Shown: positions 1 to 8,250 of the stretch, in pieces
Layout: every line of letters begins with the position of its first letter
How positions within the stretch are numbered: position 1 is the stretch's first letter
Assembly: GCA_051877855.1 (NCBI GenBank)
Contig: JBJEJH010000034.1
Coordinates: forward strand, 1 to 31,788
Direction of reading: 5' to 3'
DNA: 31,788 nt
Source of the DNA: MGBC120314 sp051877855
GTDB taxonomy: Bacteria > Bacillota > Clostridia > Lachnospirales > Lachnospiraceae
Made by a program: the position numbers and the translations under genes
Notes under the pieces: generated by a model
What the model was told of the DNA's origin: nothing
Databases searched by the model: none
What the model saw: the letters and a program-made list of their open reading frames with translations, nothing else

Positions 1-6
1 TTAATA

Positions 7-36
7 TTGAAATATCTATAATTTTTGTGGTAAAAT
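7..36 (+). promoter_or_regulatory. Putative sigma-A promoter of the ATPase gene
   Basis: TTGAAA (7-12) and TAAAAT (31-36) are separated by 18 bp. Initiation would fall near position 43, about 30 bases before the ATG at 73. The duplicated segment that recurs at 3852-3904 begins at about this point. This is a consensus match only. Confidence 0.5.
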
Positions 37-42
37 AAGATG

Positions 43-94
43 AAATTATAATACTCTTGGAGGCGCTATATTATGTTTAAGCGAAAAGTATATG
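43..94 (+). repeat. 52-bp direct repeat, copy A (leader and start of ATPase gene)
   Basis: This segment contains the leader, the ribosome binding site TTGGAGG and the first seven codons or so of the ATPase gene. It recurs at 3852-3904 with about three substitutions and one inserted T. Similarity stops sharply after the GTATATG at the right edge. Copy A is the functional version, because its start codon opens the full-length ATPase. Confidence 0.85.
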
Positions 95-1407
95 AAAAAC
101 TTGTAGATTGGAAGAATGAATGGAACGGAAAATATGCTTGTTTGCTTGAAGGTGCCAGACGAGTGGGAAAGACAACAATAGCTGAGGAATTTGCTCGTAA
201 TGAATATGAGTCATATATTTTGATTGATTTTTCAATTGCGAGTAAAGAGATACTTGATATATTTGAAGATATTTCTAAATTAGATAGATTCTTTCTAAGA
301 CTTCAAATGGAAACAGGAGTAGAACTGATTGAAAGAAAGTCGGTTATCATTTTTGATGAAATTCAGTTGTTTCCAAAGGCAAGGCAAGCAATAAAACATC
401 TTGTGAAGGATGGTCGATATGATTATATTGAAACTGGTTCGCTTATTTCTATAAAGAAAAATGTGAAAGATATACTGATTCCTTCAGAAGAACACAAGCT
501 ATATGTTTATCCAATGGATTATGAAGAATTTTTGTGGGCAACGGGTGGAAATCCGAATGTAATCGATATGGCGTATAAAAGTAATATGGAAATGGGAAAT
601 ACAGCTAATCGAAATGCAATGCGTGATTTTCGTATCTATATGGCTGTAGGTGGAATGCCACAGGCTGTAGAATGCTATATTGAAACAAATAGTTTTGAGT
701 CTGTCGATAAGGTTAAGCGAGAAATACTGGATTTATATTATGATGATTTAAAGAAAATTGATACTTCCGGAAGAATCACGGATATGTATAAATCGGTACC
801 AAGTCAGTTGGCAGGCAAGAAAAAGCATTATGTAATCACGGCTGCAACGGGAAAACAGAAGACGAGAAAAGATGAAGAACGTCTCTTTGAACTGATAGAT
901 TCAGGTTTAGTGTTGCCTTGCTATAATGTGACAAATCCCGGTGTATCGTTATCACAAACAAAGGATATAGATTGTTTTAAATTGTATTTATCAGATATAG
1001 GTCTGTTTACAACGATGCTTTTTAATGATTCTGAAAATGGAATAGCGGATATTTATCGCAAATTGTTAAGTGATAAATTACCGGCGGATTTAGGATATTT
1101 ATATGAAAATGTTGTAGCACAGATGATAAAGGCTTCCGGAAGAGATTTGTATTATCATACATGGAGAAAAAAAGCGAGCACACATTCGTATGAAATCGAC
1201 TTTTTAATTACAGCAAAAAACAAATTGATCCCGATAGAAGTAAAATCATCTGCTGTAAAGAATCATGAATCAATAAATCAATTTGAAGAAAAATATTCAG
1301 GACAAACAGGCGACAGATTTTTATTGTCACAGAAGGATGTCGGAAAAGTTGGGACGCTTAAACTAAAACCAATATATATGATCCCTTTTCTGCTGAAGAA
1401 TATTTAG
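73..1407 (+). CDS. AAA ATPase, DUF4143 type
   Basis: The 444-aa protein is typical in length for the AAA_14/DUF4143 ATPases, a large bacterial and archaeal family of poorly known cellular role. The Walker A motif GARRVGKT lies at residues 27-34. The Walker B strand VIIFDEIQ is at about 91-98, with D95 and E96 as the expected Mg2+ and catalytic residues. The C-terminal third carries the DUF4143 region and ends in a restriction-endonuclease-like fold signature (EIDFLI near 376, then PIEVKSS near 390). The start at 73 is set by TTGGAGG about 10 bases upstream. The gene stands alone upstream of small accessory genes and is A/T-rich like them. Many such proteins sit in defence or genomic-island settings, but no function is proven here. 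Confidence 0.9.
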   Translation: MFKRKVYEKLVDWKNEWNGKYACLLEGARRVGKTTIAEEFARNEYESYILIDFSIASKEILDIFEDISKLDRFFLRLQMETGVELIERKSVIIFDEIQLFPKARQAIKHLVKDGRYDYIETGSLISIKKNVKDILIPSEEHKLYVYPMDYEEFLWATGGNPNVIDMAYKSNMEMGNTANRNAMRDFRIYMAVGGMPQAVECYIETNSFESVDKVKREILDLYYDDLKKIDTSGRITDMYKSVPSQLAGKKKHYVITAATGKQKTRKDEERLFELIDSGLVLPCYNVTNPGVSLSQTKDIDCFKLYLSDIGLFTTMLFNDSENGIADIYRKLLSDKLPADLGYLYENVVAQMIKASGRDLYYHTWRKKASTHSYEIDFLITAKNKLIPIEVKSSAVKNHESINQFEEKYSGQTGDRFLLSQKDVGKVGTLKLKPIYMIPFLLKNI

Positions 1408-1445
1408 AAGTTATGTTATCACAGTAGCCAAGAGGTGTGATTTCT

Positions 1446-1643
1446 ATGATATACAATGTAAAAGAACAAAAATGTATCGTATTTTTGCAAAATGATTATG
1501 TAAGTATGACGATTTTTTCATTTGATAAGGGTGAAGAAATATCTACACATGCTGCAGGCGGAGATGCGATGGTAACAGTTTTGGAAGGTAAAGGCAAATT
1601 TAGAAATATAAAAAGTGCTGCCGATAATATCATTCGTTATTGA
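1446..1643 (+). pseudogene. Truncated cupin-domain protein
   Basis: The 65 residues from the ATG at 1446 (ribosome binding site AGAGGTG just before; a GTG at 1437 is also in frame) match the first half of a small single-domain cupin. They run through the first beta strands and the conserved GDAMVTVLEGKGKF segment. Normal members continue for another 40-50 residues through the second cupin motif (a PANIPH-like segment). Here the reading frame instead runs into an unrelated tail (RNIKSAADNIIRY) and stops. The second half of the barrel and its metal ligands are missing, so this is most likely a deletion remnant. It could still be translated, because its ribosome binding site is intact and the next gene follows closely. 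Confidence 0.6.
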
Positions 1644-1662
1644 AAGAGGTGTACATGATTAT

Positions 1663-2319
1663 ATGATAGATTATGAATTGATTAAGAAACTTTATGGAAT
1701 TGTGGAGTTGCAGGGATGTTCGGCAGAAGATATGGATTATTTGAAAGAAAAATACGGAACAATTCCGGAACAGTTGGTGGCTTTTTTTGAGATTGCCGGA
1801 GGGACAAAGGAACTGAATTGTGTGCAGGATGAGTGGCTGTTTCCGGCCAAATACAGAAAGTATACTTGGATGGACGGAGATATCTACAAGGACTACTTTT
1901 TTCTTTTAAATGAAAACCAGGGGGTATTTCAAGTTGTGATCAAGAGAACCGACATGACAATGGATAATCCACCGGTATATGTGCTGGATGGTACAAAACT
2001 TATGGGAAAATGTGCAGATACGGTAACGGACTTTTTGATGGCAATGTTAATTTATCAGTCTGTTTTTGCTATGAAATACAGTCCTGAAGATTTTTTCTGG
2101 TATACAGACGATGAGATGCGGGTCATTAGACAAACAATGACCATGATGCCGTACAAATTACAGAATTGGTATTCCGATACCATAGAGTTTTACAGTAATG
2201 CAGAGGACAATATGCTTTATGTGATGAGTGATGGAAATCAAGGAACTTATGGGGCAATGACAAGCTTGTCTTATAAAAAAATAGAGGCTGTATTAGGTGA
2301 AATGGGAGAAGGACAGTAA
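1663..2319 (+). CDS. SUKH/SMI1-KNR4-like protein (immunity type)
   Basis: The protein is 218 aa from the ATG at 1663, which has AGAGGTG about 11 bases upstream; an upstream in-frame codon at 1615 has no ribosome binding site. Residues 15-125 have the look of the SUKH fold: an amphipathic N-terminal helix, the IPEQLVAFFEIAGG segment resembling the family's LPxxYKxFLxxxNGG signature, and later hydrophobic strands (VVIKRTDM, PPVYVLDG). SUKH proteins are known mainly as immunity proteins to polymorphic or contact-dependent toxins, and are often found as orphans. No toxin gene is visible beside it. The assignment rests on pattern, and details of the C-terminal half are not recognised. Confidence 0.6.
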   Translation: MIDYELIKKLYGIVELQGCSAEDMDYLKEKYGTIPEQLVAFFEIAGGTKELNCVQDEWLFPAKYRKYTWMDGDIYKDYFFLLNENQGVFQVVIKRTDMTMDNPPVYVLDGTKLMGKCADTVTDFLMAMLIYQSVFAMKYSPEDFFWYTDDEMRVIRQTMTMMPYKLQNWYSDTIEFYSNAEDNMLYVMSDGNQGTYGAMTSLSYKKIEAVLGEMGEGQ

Positions 2320-2330
2320 GGGGATTTCAT

Positions 2331-3365
2331 ATGAATGAAACGGAAAAGTTTAAACAGTACAATTTAACAGATACAGTCTATGATTCTATTGATTGTTATG
2401 TATTGGATGAGCATAATTTTTGCGGTCTGAACATCCATGGTAATTTAAATGATGATAAATGTGAGTATAAGCATTTCGATATGTCATTTGGAAAAATTAG
2501 TACACCTATGCCAACAGAAAAGATTAATCAGTATCAGGAAGGAATTCTTAAGAATATTGTTGTTGAAGGTAACAAGGAAGAAGGATTTCATGTACGCATG
2601 GAGATGAAAAATTGCGAGGAACTGCTTGGTTTAGAGTTTCTATGTGCAAACTGCTATATTCATTTTCTGAGATATAGAGGTATTGATTATACCAATGTTT
2701 TTGGAAGTGACAGGTATCTTGAGGATGTCAAGAAATACTTATTCTTAGAAGATGAGAAATATTTGGAAGAGGAAAGTGAAATAGAAATTGAAGATGGTAT
2801 TTCACTTCTTCAGAAAAACTATCTGCACAAGGATGGCATAAGGCACTATTTTATGTCACGTTTCTATATTCAAAAAGATGGCAAAATTGTCTATAGTTAT
2901 ATTTCTGTAGATGGACATCATATTCCATACAAAAAAATAATTCATCATAAGAATGGTCACAGATATTATCCCCACCATGTGGATCTATATGGTATCAGTT
3001 ATATTGATATCGATACGCTTGAGGTGTTTCATTACGTTCCTAAGGGATATGACAATGACTATGATGTTTGTTGCGGAGAGTCCTTTATTATAACCGGGGT
3101 GCACTATGATGCCAATACAAATTTAGTGGCTTATGAGGGTTGCTATTGGGCAGATACCATGGATGTTATGGTAGGAGATTTAACAAATCCTCTGGATTTT
3201 AATCCTGGATTAATTAGTTTGCATAAGATTATAGATCCTGAATACGAAGAAGTTGACGATGTGGATTTTTATCAATGGAATGCAGATTCATTGAGTGTAA
3301 AGCTTAATGACGGACAAATCAAGAACGTGGAAATAAGTTTGATATTGGAATCTGCATCTGAATAA
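2331..3365 (+). CDS. Hypothetical protein, 344 aa
   Basis: I do not recognise a family. The start at 2331 is well supported by AAGGGGAT nine bases upstream, and it lies only 11 bases after the preceding SUKH-like gene, so the two are probably co-transcribed. There is no signal peptide or membrane segment. The protein is acidic and rich in Tyr, Asp and His. A His/Tyr-dense stretch (residues about 202-224, including HHIPYKK, HHKNG and YYPHHVD) and several Cys (CANC near 104, CC near 247) could suggest metal binding, but nothing matches a known site. Strand-rich segments such as YISYIDIDTLEVF and LVAYEGCYWAD recall WD/beta-propeller or immunity-like cytosolic proteins. Its position next to a SUKH protein makes a toxin-immunity or island-cargo role possible, which is inference only. 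Confidence 0.7.
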   Translation: MNETEKFKQYNLTDTVYDSIDCYVLDEHNFCGLNIHGNLNDDKCEYKHFDMSFGKISTPMPTEKINQYQEGILKNIVVEGNKEEGFHVRMEMKNCEELLGLEFLCANCYIHFLRYRGIDYTNVFGSDRYLEDVKKYLFLEDEKYLEEESEIEIEDGISLLQKNYLHKDGIRHYFMSRFYIQKDGKIVYSYISVDGHHIPYKKIIHHKNGHRYYPHHVDLYGISYIDIDTLEVFHYVPKGYDNDYDVCCGESFIITGVHYDANTNLVAYEGCYWADTMDVMVGDLTNPLDFNPGLISLHKIIDPEYEEVDDVDFYQWNADSLSVKLNDGQIKNVEISLILESASE

Positions 3366-3403
3366 GGATCTCATTCAATTTGGACTTGGCGAGGTAATGC
3401 ATT

Positions 3404-3889
3404 ATGATTCTTAGAATGTATCATACTTCTGATTGTGCGTTTTTAGCAGAATTATTTTATCAAACAGTTCATTGTGTAAATGCCAAAGACTATACAAAAG
3501 AGCAATTGGATGTATGGGCAACCGGCAATGTGAACTTGAATGAATGGGATGAATCTTTTTTGGAACATTTTACGATAGTTGCTATCAAAGATGAGATTAT
3601 TGTGGGTTTTGGGGATATTGATAAAACCGGATATCTTGACCGATTATATGTTCATAAAGACTATCAAAGACAAGGTATCGCTTCTGCTATCTGCGATGAA
3701 TTGGAACAACAGGTCAATGCCAATAAAATAATAACACACGCTTCTATTACTGCTAAAACCTTCTTTGAACAAAGAGGATATAGAGTAATTAAAGGACAAC
3801 AAGTTATCAGGAATGGAATTTCATTGACGAACTATGTAATGGAGAAACAAAAAACTATAATACTCTTGGAGGCGCTAAATTATGTTTAA
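3404..3889 (+). CDS. GNAT-family N-acetyltransferase
   Basis: A 161-aa single-domain GNAT. The acetyl-CoA-binding motif A is clear at residues about 86-100 (DRLYVHKDYQRQGIAS, with the Q/RxxGxA pyrophosphate loop), preceded by the GFGDID strand and followed by FFEQRGYRVIKGQQV, the usual C-terminal strand pair. The substrate cannot be predicted. The family's natural end appears to be at about MEKQ. The last 11 or so residues (TIILLEALNYV) are encoded by the repeated leader of the ATPase gene, so the C-terminus was changed by the duplication event. The start at 3404 is preceded by GCGAGGTA. Stop codon 3887-3889 lies inside the repeat. Confidence 0.85.
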   Translation: MILRMYHTSDCAFLAELFYQTVHCVNAKDYTKEQLDVWATGNVNLNEWDESFLEHFTIVAIKDEIIVGFGDIDKTGYLDRLYVHKDYQRQGIASAICDELEQQVNANKIITHASITAKTFFEQRGYRVIKGQQVIRNGISLTNYVMEKQKTIILLEALNYV

Positions 3890-3904
3890 GCGAGAATGTA
3901 TATG
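3852..3904 (+). repeat. 52-bp direct repeat, copy B
   Basis: This is the degenerate second copy of 43-94, at an offset of 3809 bases. It still has the TTGGAGGCGCT ribosome binding site and an ATG at 3882, but an inserted T shifts the frame. The ATPase start becomes an 11-codon ORF (MFKRECIWQIS, 3882-3917). The copy also encodes the end of the GNAT gene and contains the possible starts (3896, 3902) of the phosphatidyltransferase. Confidence 0.85.
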
Positions 3905-4384
3905 GCAAATATCATAACAGGTGTTAGAATACTATGTAGCATACTTTTGCTATTTATTCCTGTTTTTTCTCCCACATTTTATATTTTGTATTTAGTGGCG
4001 GGATTTACGGATATGATTGATGGCACAATTGCAAGAAAAACAAATACCGCCAATGAATTTGGTTCCAGACTGGATACCATTGCAGACATTGTATTTGTCA
4101 TGGTTTGTATGATAAAAATGCTACCTGTTTTGACCATTCCTACATGGCTTTATATATGGATCGGTGTGATTGCAATCATAAAAGTTTTCAATATCATCTC
4201 AGGATATATTGTTCAAAAGAAATTCGCAGCAAAACATACCATTATGAATAAGGTTACAGGGGCGGTATTATTTATTCTTCCGTTGACGCTATCGATTGTC
4301 GATTTGAAATATAGCGGAGGCTTCATCTGCACCATTGCTATTTTAGCTGCCCTGCAGGAAGGGTATTTGATAAGAACTCAATAA
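3902..4384 (+). CDS. CDP-alcohol phosphatidyltransferase
   Basis: An integral membrane enzyme that transfers a phosphatidyl group from a CDP-alcohol such as CDP-diacylglycerol to an alcohol acceptor. The complete catalytic signature D-x2-D-G-x2-A-R-x8-G-x3-D-x3-D is present: DMIDGTIAR at residues about 38-46, G at 55 and the last two Asp about four apart. There are about four to five hydrophobic helices. At about 160 aa it is short compared with PgsA-type synthases (about 180-200). No Shine-Dalgarno site directly precedes either ATG (3896 or 3902). The nearest GGAGG (3868-3872) belongs to the repeated ATPase leader and serves an 11-codon ORF that overlaps this start, so translation may be coupled. 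Acceptor alcohol unknown. Confidence 0.85.
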   Translation: MANIITGVRILCSILLLFIPVFSPTFYILYLVAGFTDMIDGTIARKTNTANEFGSRLDTIADIVFVMVCMIKMLPVLTIPTWLYIWIGVIAIIKVFNIISGYIVQKKFAAKHTIMNKVTGAVLFILPLTLSIVDLKYSGGFICTIAILAALQEGYLIRTQ

Positions 4385-4430
4385 AGTGTGTAAGTTATTT
4401 CTTTACCGGTAACTTACACACTTTATTTTG
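4381..4430. terminator. Strong bidirectional terminator
   Basis: A perfect 17-bp inverted repeat: left arm 4381-4397, right arm 4410-4426, loop 12 bases. A/T runs flank both sides (TTTTG on the plus strand). It begins in the stop codon of the phosphatidyltransferase gene and lies just beyond the end of the convergent minus-strand gene, so it can serve both. Confidence 0.85.
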
Positions 4431-4463
4431 TACTCTCCCACACCTTATGGTGTTTTTAATGGG

Positions 4464-4910
4464 TCATTTGGAAGAAGAAATGGATTTTTCAATGGCGGAG
4501 TTGATGGCATTGATGAGCACCATGCTGGTGTATTTATTGTCGTCGGAATATGTAACATTTTCGGTGGAATTATTGGCAATGACCTGGCAGGAAATATCCT
4601 CCAGACATGAATTAAACAGGGGATAAGAGGTTTCCATGGTCTCTGAGATGTTAACGGCATTGATATGATGGATTAAGTTCTCATCCATGGTTACCTGTAG
4701 TTCTACGGGATTGCCGTTCAATACCACTGTGGAGGAATAGATACCTGCAGTGTAGTTAAAATGACTATCGTATTGCTCCGTTGGTGTGGTTTGTTTCTTG
4801 TTACTCATGAGTAGCAGTATGGATACGAGCAGGATCACTACGGCAGTGATCAGGAATCCGTAGATCAGATTTTTTTGCTTAAGAACTATGATTTTCGTTT
4901 GATTGCTCAT
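4464..4910 (-). CDS. Membrane-anchored FMN_bind-like protein
   Basis: The 148-aa protein has a short cytoplasmic Lys-rich N-terminus, one hydrophobic segment at residues about 15-35, and an extracytoplasmic domain. The domain opens with YTAGIYSSTVVLNG and proceeds through VELQVTMDENLIHHINAVNISET to YTSMVLINAINSAIEK. This order resembles the small FMN_bind (PF04205-like) domain found in many clostridial membrane proteins, with the Y-T-x-G-x-Y opening. The conserved Thr-containing flavinylation motif seen in RnfG/NqrC-type proteins is not obvious, so covalent FMN cannot be claimed. The gene is divergent from addB and ends at the shared terminator. Its cellular role is unknown. Confidence 0.65.
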   Translation of the reverse strand: MSNQTKIIVLKQKNLIYGFLITAVVILLVSILLLMSNKKQTTPTEQYDSHFNYTAGIYSSTVVLNGNPVELQVTMDENLIHHINAVNISETMETSYPLFNSCLEDISCQVIANNSTENVTYSDDNKYTSMVLINAINSAIEKSISSSK

Positions 4911-5007
4911 AGGATCACCTTGATTTCTTGATATGGTACTATGAATATATTCATTTTTTCAGAAAAATATGTTTAAATATATTTATGAATTATGTGGGAG
5001 GTAATGT

Positions 5008-8000
5008 ATGGCAATTCAGTTCATTTTGGGATCCTCCGGATCTGGAAAATCCCATTATTTATATGAAGAGGTAATTCGGGAATCCATACAGTCACCGGAC
5101 AAGAATTATATTGTTATTGTTCCGGAACAGTTTACCATGGGAACGCAGCAGAAAATTGTGCAGATGCATCCCAATCATGGCGTGTTAAATGTGGATATTG
5201 TAAGTTTTCAGCGACTGGCCTACAAAGTCTTTGAGGAATTGGGAGTTGACGTAAAGGAAATTCTGGATGATACCGGAAAGAGTATGATTATTCGCAAGAT
5301 TCTGGAGGACCACAGGGAAGAACTGTCTACTTTTAAGAAAAATGTGGATAAGGCCGGATTTGTTGAGGAAGTGAAGTCTGCCGTATCCGAGATGCTGCAA
5401 TATGGTGTGGATGCCAAGACACTGCGCGGGGTACAGGAGAATCTGGGAGACAATATGCTCCTTCGAAATAAGCTGGAAGATTTGATTACGGTTTATGACG
5501 GATTTAAGAACTATATTAAGGATCGTTATATTGCCAGTGAAGAGATTCTGGAGGTTTTGTGCAGGGTTGTGGGAAAGTCCCGCATGATTAAGGGCAGTGT
5601 GATTACTTTGGACGGATTTACAGGATTTACACCGATTCAGTATCGTCTCCTTCGAGAATTGATGATGTGCTGTGATAAACTTCTGGTGACTTTAACCATG
5701 GACTCAACAGAACAGCTTCTTAAGCTGGATGGCATTACCAATCTTTTCTATCTGAGTAAGGATACCGCAGCAAAGCTATACCGTATTGCAGACGAAACCC
5801 ATGTTGCAGTGTTGCCGGAAGTAGTTATGGATGATGCAATTCCATGGAGACTGCGGCAAAGTGAGGGATTGACATTCTTGGAGAAGAATATTTTCCGCTA
5901 TAAGGGAAAGGTATATGACAAAGAGGATGAGTCTGTGCAGATCTTTGAGGGAGCAATGCCAAAGAATGAGGTGGCATACGCCGCGGCCGAAATTATGCAC
6001 CTGATTATGGAGAAGGGGTATCATTATCGGGATTTTGCCATCGTGTCTGCAGATATCGAGACCTATGGCGAGTTGTGCGTTAATATACTATCACAGAATG
6101 GAATTCCATCCTTTCTGGATTATAAACATAATATTATGGAAAATGCAGCCGTATCTTTCTTACGTGGAGCGTTACAGGTACTTGAGGAAGACTTTTCATA
6201 CGAGAGTGTATTCGGTTTCCTTAAAACCGGACTTGCAGGGATGGACCGGGAGGATGTGGATGTATTAGAAAATTACTGTCTGGCATTGGGATGTCGTGGA
6301 TATAGGACTTATAACAGGGAATGGACGAGAATCACCGGAAAGATGGAACGAAAGGAAGTGGATCTGGAACAGATCAACCGATTGAGAACACAGGTTTTGA
6401 TGATGTTTGTAACATTTCGTGAATCCGTTGGCAAGGCGTCTACGGTGCGGGATCTGTGTGTGGCTTTGTATGAGTTTATGGTTCATATGTCTTTGGAGGA
6501 GAAGCTTAAGAAGAAGGCGAGGGAATTTGCAGACGCCGGCCTTGCGGCTAAGAAGGGAGAATACGATCAGGTCTATGGCAAAATCATTGGTCTGCTGGAT
6601 AAATTTGTAAATCTCTTGGGAACGGAGAAGATGAAAATCAAAGAATTCAATGACATTCTGGATGCCGGTTTTCGGGAGATTAAGATTGGTCTGATTCCCC
6701 AGGTGTCCGATGCCGTAATCATTGGTGATATTGAGAGGACCCGTCTGGAAAATGTTAAGATTCTCTTTCTTGTGGGGGTCAATGACGGTGTTATTCCGAA
6801 ACAGTCCGGCGGCGGTGGCTTGATTTCCGAATATGATAAGGAAGTGCTTCGGGAACATAAGGTAGAACTGTCCATGCCGGAAAGGGATAAGGTATTTATC
6901 CAGAAATTCTACCTGTATCTAAGCCTGACAAAGCCAAGCAAGCGATTGTATCTGTCCTATGCCGGTACCTGTTCGGATGGCAATGCCAGAAGAATGTCCT
7001 ATCTGCTGGTGACAATACGTAAATTGTACCCTAAGATTCGAATTGCCAAAGTGGAAGATCAGGAACGGGTACTGCGTCTGGTTCGTATTCCAAGGAGTAA
7101 GATCACCTGGAAGTTTGCAGGTGAGACACTGGATGAGACTGCTTCAAAGGAACTTTATGGGGATCAGTATAAAACCAGTATCTCTGCCATCGAGACTTAT
7201 TCAGCCTGTGCATTTGCACATTTCGTGACCTACGGACTGCGGCTTTCGGAACGTGAACTTTATGATGTAAAGGCCTCCGATATAGGAACGCTGTACCACA
7301 ATACATTAGAGCGTGTGGCGGAGAAGATTGTGGCGGAGAAGAAGACCTTTACGGATCTTACGGAAGATGACAGAAAGCGTCTGGTAACGGACAGCATTAT
7401 GGAGATATCCAGGGAAAATGAGAATGCGGTGTTTTTTAGTACCAAGCGTAATGAGTATATGATCAGCCGATTGGTTGCCATGACGGATCGCACCATCTGG
7501 GCGGTGGGCAGGCAGTTGGAACAGGGAAAGTTTGTACCAACGGATTTTGAGCGAAGTTTTACCATTAATCAGCATGTTCGAGGAAGAATTGACCGTATCG
7601 ACACCTATGTGGAGGGAGACGACGTCTTTCTTAAAGTGGTGGATTATAAGACGGGAGAACGGGATTTTGACCTCTTAGAGACCTATTATGGTTTGGAAAT
7701 GCAGCTGGCGACTTATATGAATGCAGCGATTGCCATGGAGCGTAAGAAGTATCCGGATAAAAATGTGATTCCCGCAGGACTCTTTTATTATAATATTAAG
7801 AATCCATTTGTGGAGGATGAAGGGGATATCGAAGATCAGATGCTGGAAAAGCTTCGTGTGAAGGGAATCGTCAATCGGGAGACTGCGGCGGTTCGCGCCC
7901 TGGATGAGGCAGGCACAGGCAAATCATCGGTGATTCCGGTGTCCTATAACAAGGACGGCGAGATCAAGGAATCCGCCAATGTATTGACCCGAACGCAGAT

Positions 8001-8250
8001 TGAACAGCTGCTTAATTATGTGGAGGGCTATATTAAGGAATCCGTGGATCAGATTCTTACGGGAGATGTGAAGGTTAATCCTTATCTATATAAGAAGAAA
8101 AATGGGTGCGAGTATTGTAAGTATCGGGGAATCTGCGGATTTGACCGCAAGGTGACCGAATGCAGGTATCGCAATCTGAGAGCAATCAGCCCGGAGGAAA
8201 TATTCCACAGGATGGAGGAGAAAAAGAATGGCAACAAAGTGGACGGATGA
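5008..8250 (+). CDS. addB: ATP-dependent helicase/nuclease subunit B
   Basis: AddB (RexB) is the second subunit of the AddAB helicase-nuclease, which resects double-strand breaks up to Chi for RecA loading. The protein is 1080 aa (B. subtilis AddB is about 1166). It has an N-terminal P-loop GSSGSGKS at residues 8-15 and a C-terminal RecB-type nuclease domain with GRIDRID followed by VVDYKTG (D879, K881). The four Cys ligands of the AddB iron-sulfur cluster are all visible: C734, then C1034, C1037 and C1043 in the C-x2-C-x5-C arrangement. Start 5008 has GGGAGG seven bases upstream. The last 23 bases overlap addA, so the two are translated as an operon. Confidence 0.97.
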   Translation: MAIQFILGSSGSGKSHYLYEEVIRESIQSPDKNYIVIVPEQFTMGTQQKIVQMHPNHGVLNVDIVSFQRLAYKVFEELGVDVKEILDDTGKSMIIRKILEDHREELSTFKKNVDKAGFVEEVKSAVSEMLQYGVDAKTLRGVQENLGDNMLLRNKLEDLITVYDGFKNYIKDRYIASEEILEVLCRVVGKSRMIKGSVITLDGFTGFTPIQYRLLRELMMCCDKLLVTLTMDSTEQLLKLDGITNLFYLSKDTAAKLYRIADETHVAVLPEVVMDDAIPWRLRQSEGLTFLEKNIFRYKGKVYDKEDESVQIFEGAMPKNEVAYAAAEIMHLIMEKGYHYRDFAIVSADIETYGELCVNILSQNGIPSFLDYKHNIMENAAVSFLRGALQVLEEDFSYESVFGFLKTGLAGMDREDVDVLENYCLALGCRGYRTYNREWTRITGKMERKEVDLEQINRLRTQVLMMFVTFRESVGKASTVRDLCVALYEFMVHMSLEEKLKKKAREFADAGLAAKKGEYDQVYGKIIGLLDKFVNLLGTEKMKIKEFNDILDAGFREIKIGLIPQVSDAVIIGDIERTRLENVKILFLVGVNDGVIPKQSGGGGLISEYDKEVLREHKVELSMPERDKVFIQKFYLYLSLTKPSKRLYLSYAGTCSDGNARRMSYLLVTIRKLYPKIRIAKVEDQERVLRLVRIPRSKITWKFAGETLDETASKELYGDQYKTSISAIETYSACAFAHFVTYGLRLSERELYDVKASDIGTLYHNTLERVAEKIVAEKKTFTDLTEDDRKRLVTDSIMEISRENENAVFFSTKRNEYMISRLVAMTDRTIWAVGRQLEQGKFVPTDFERSFTINQHVRGRIDRIDTYVEGDDVFLKVVDYKTGERDFDLLETYYGLEMQLATYMNAAIAMERKKYPDKNVIPAGLFYYNIKNPFVEDEGDIEDQMLEKLRVKGIVNRETAAVRALDEAGTGKSSVIPVSYNKDGEIKESANVLTRTQIEQLLNYVEGYIKESVDQILTGDVKVNPYLYKKKNGCEYCKYRGICGFDRKVTECRYRNLRAISPEEIFHRMEEKKNGNKVDG

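Noticed and set aside
43..3904. Integron-like cassette array (GNAT, cupin and SUKH are typical cassette genes)
   Set aside because: Only two copies of the repeat exist, not one after each gene. They include protein-coding starts and are not attC-like imperfect palindromes. No integrase is present.
4428..4610. Plus-strand short frame downstream of the terminator
   Set aside because: It overlaps the better-supported FMN_bind-like gene on the minus strand and starts inside the terminator with no ribosome binding site.
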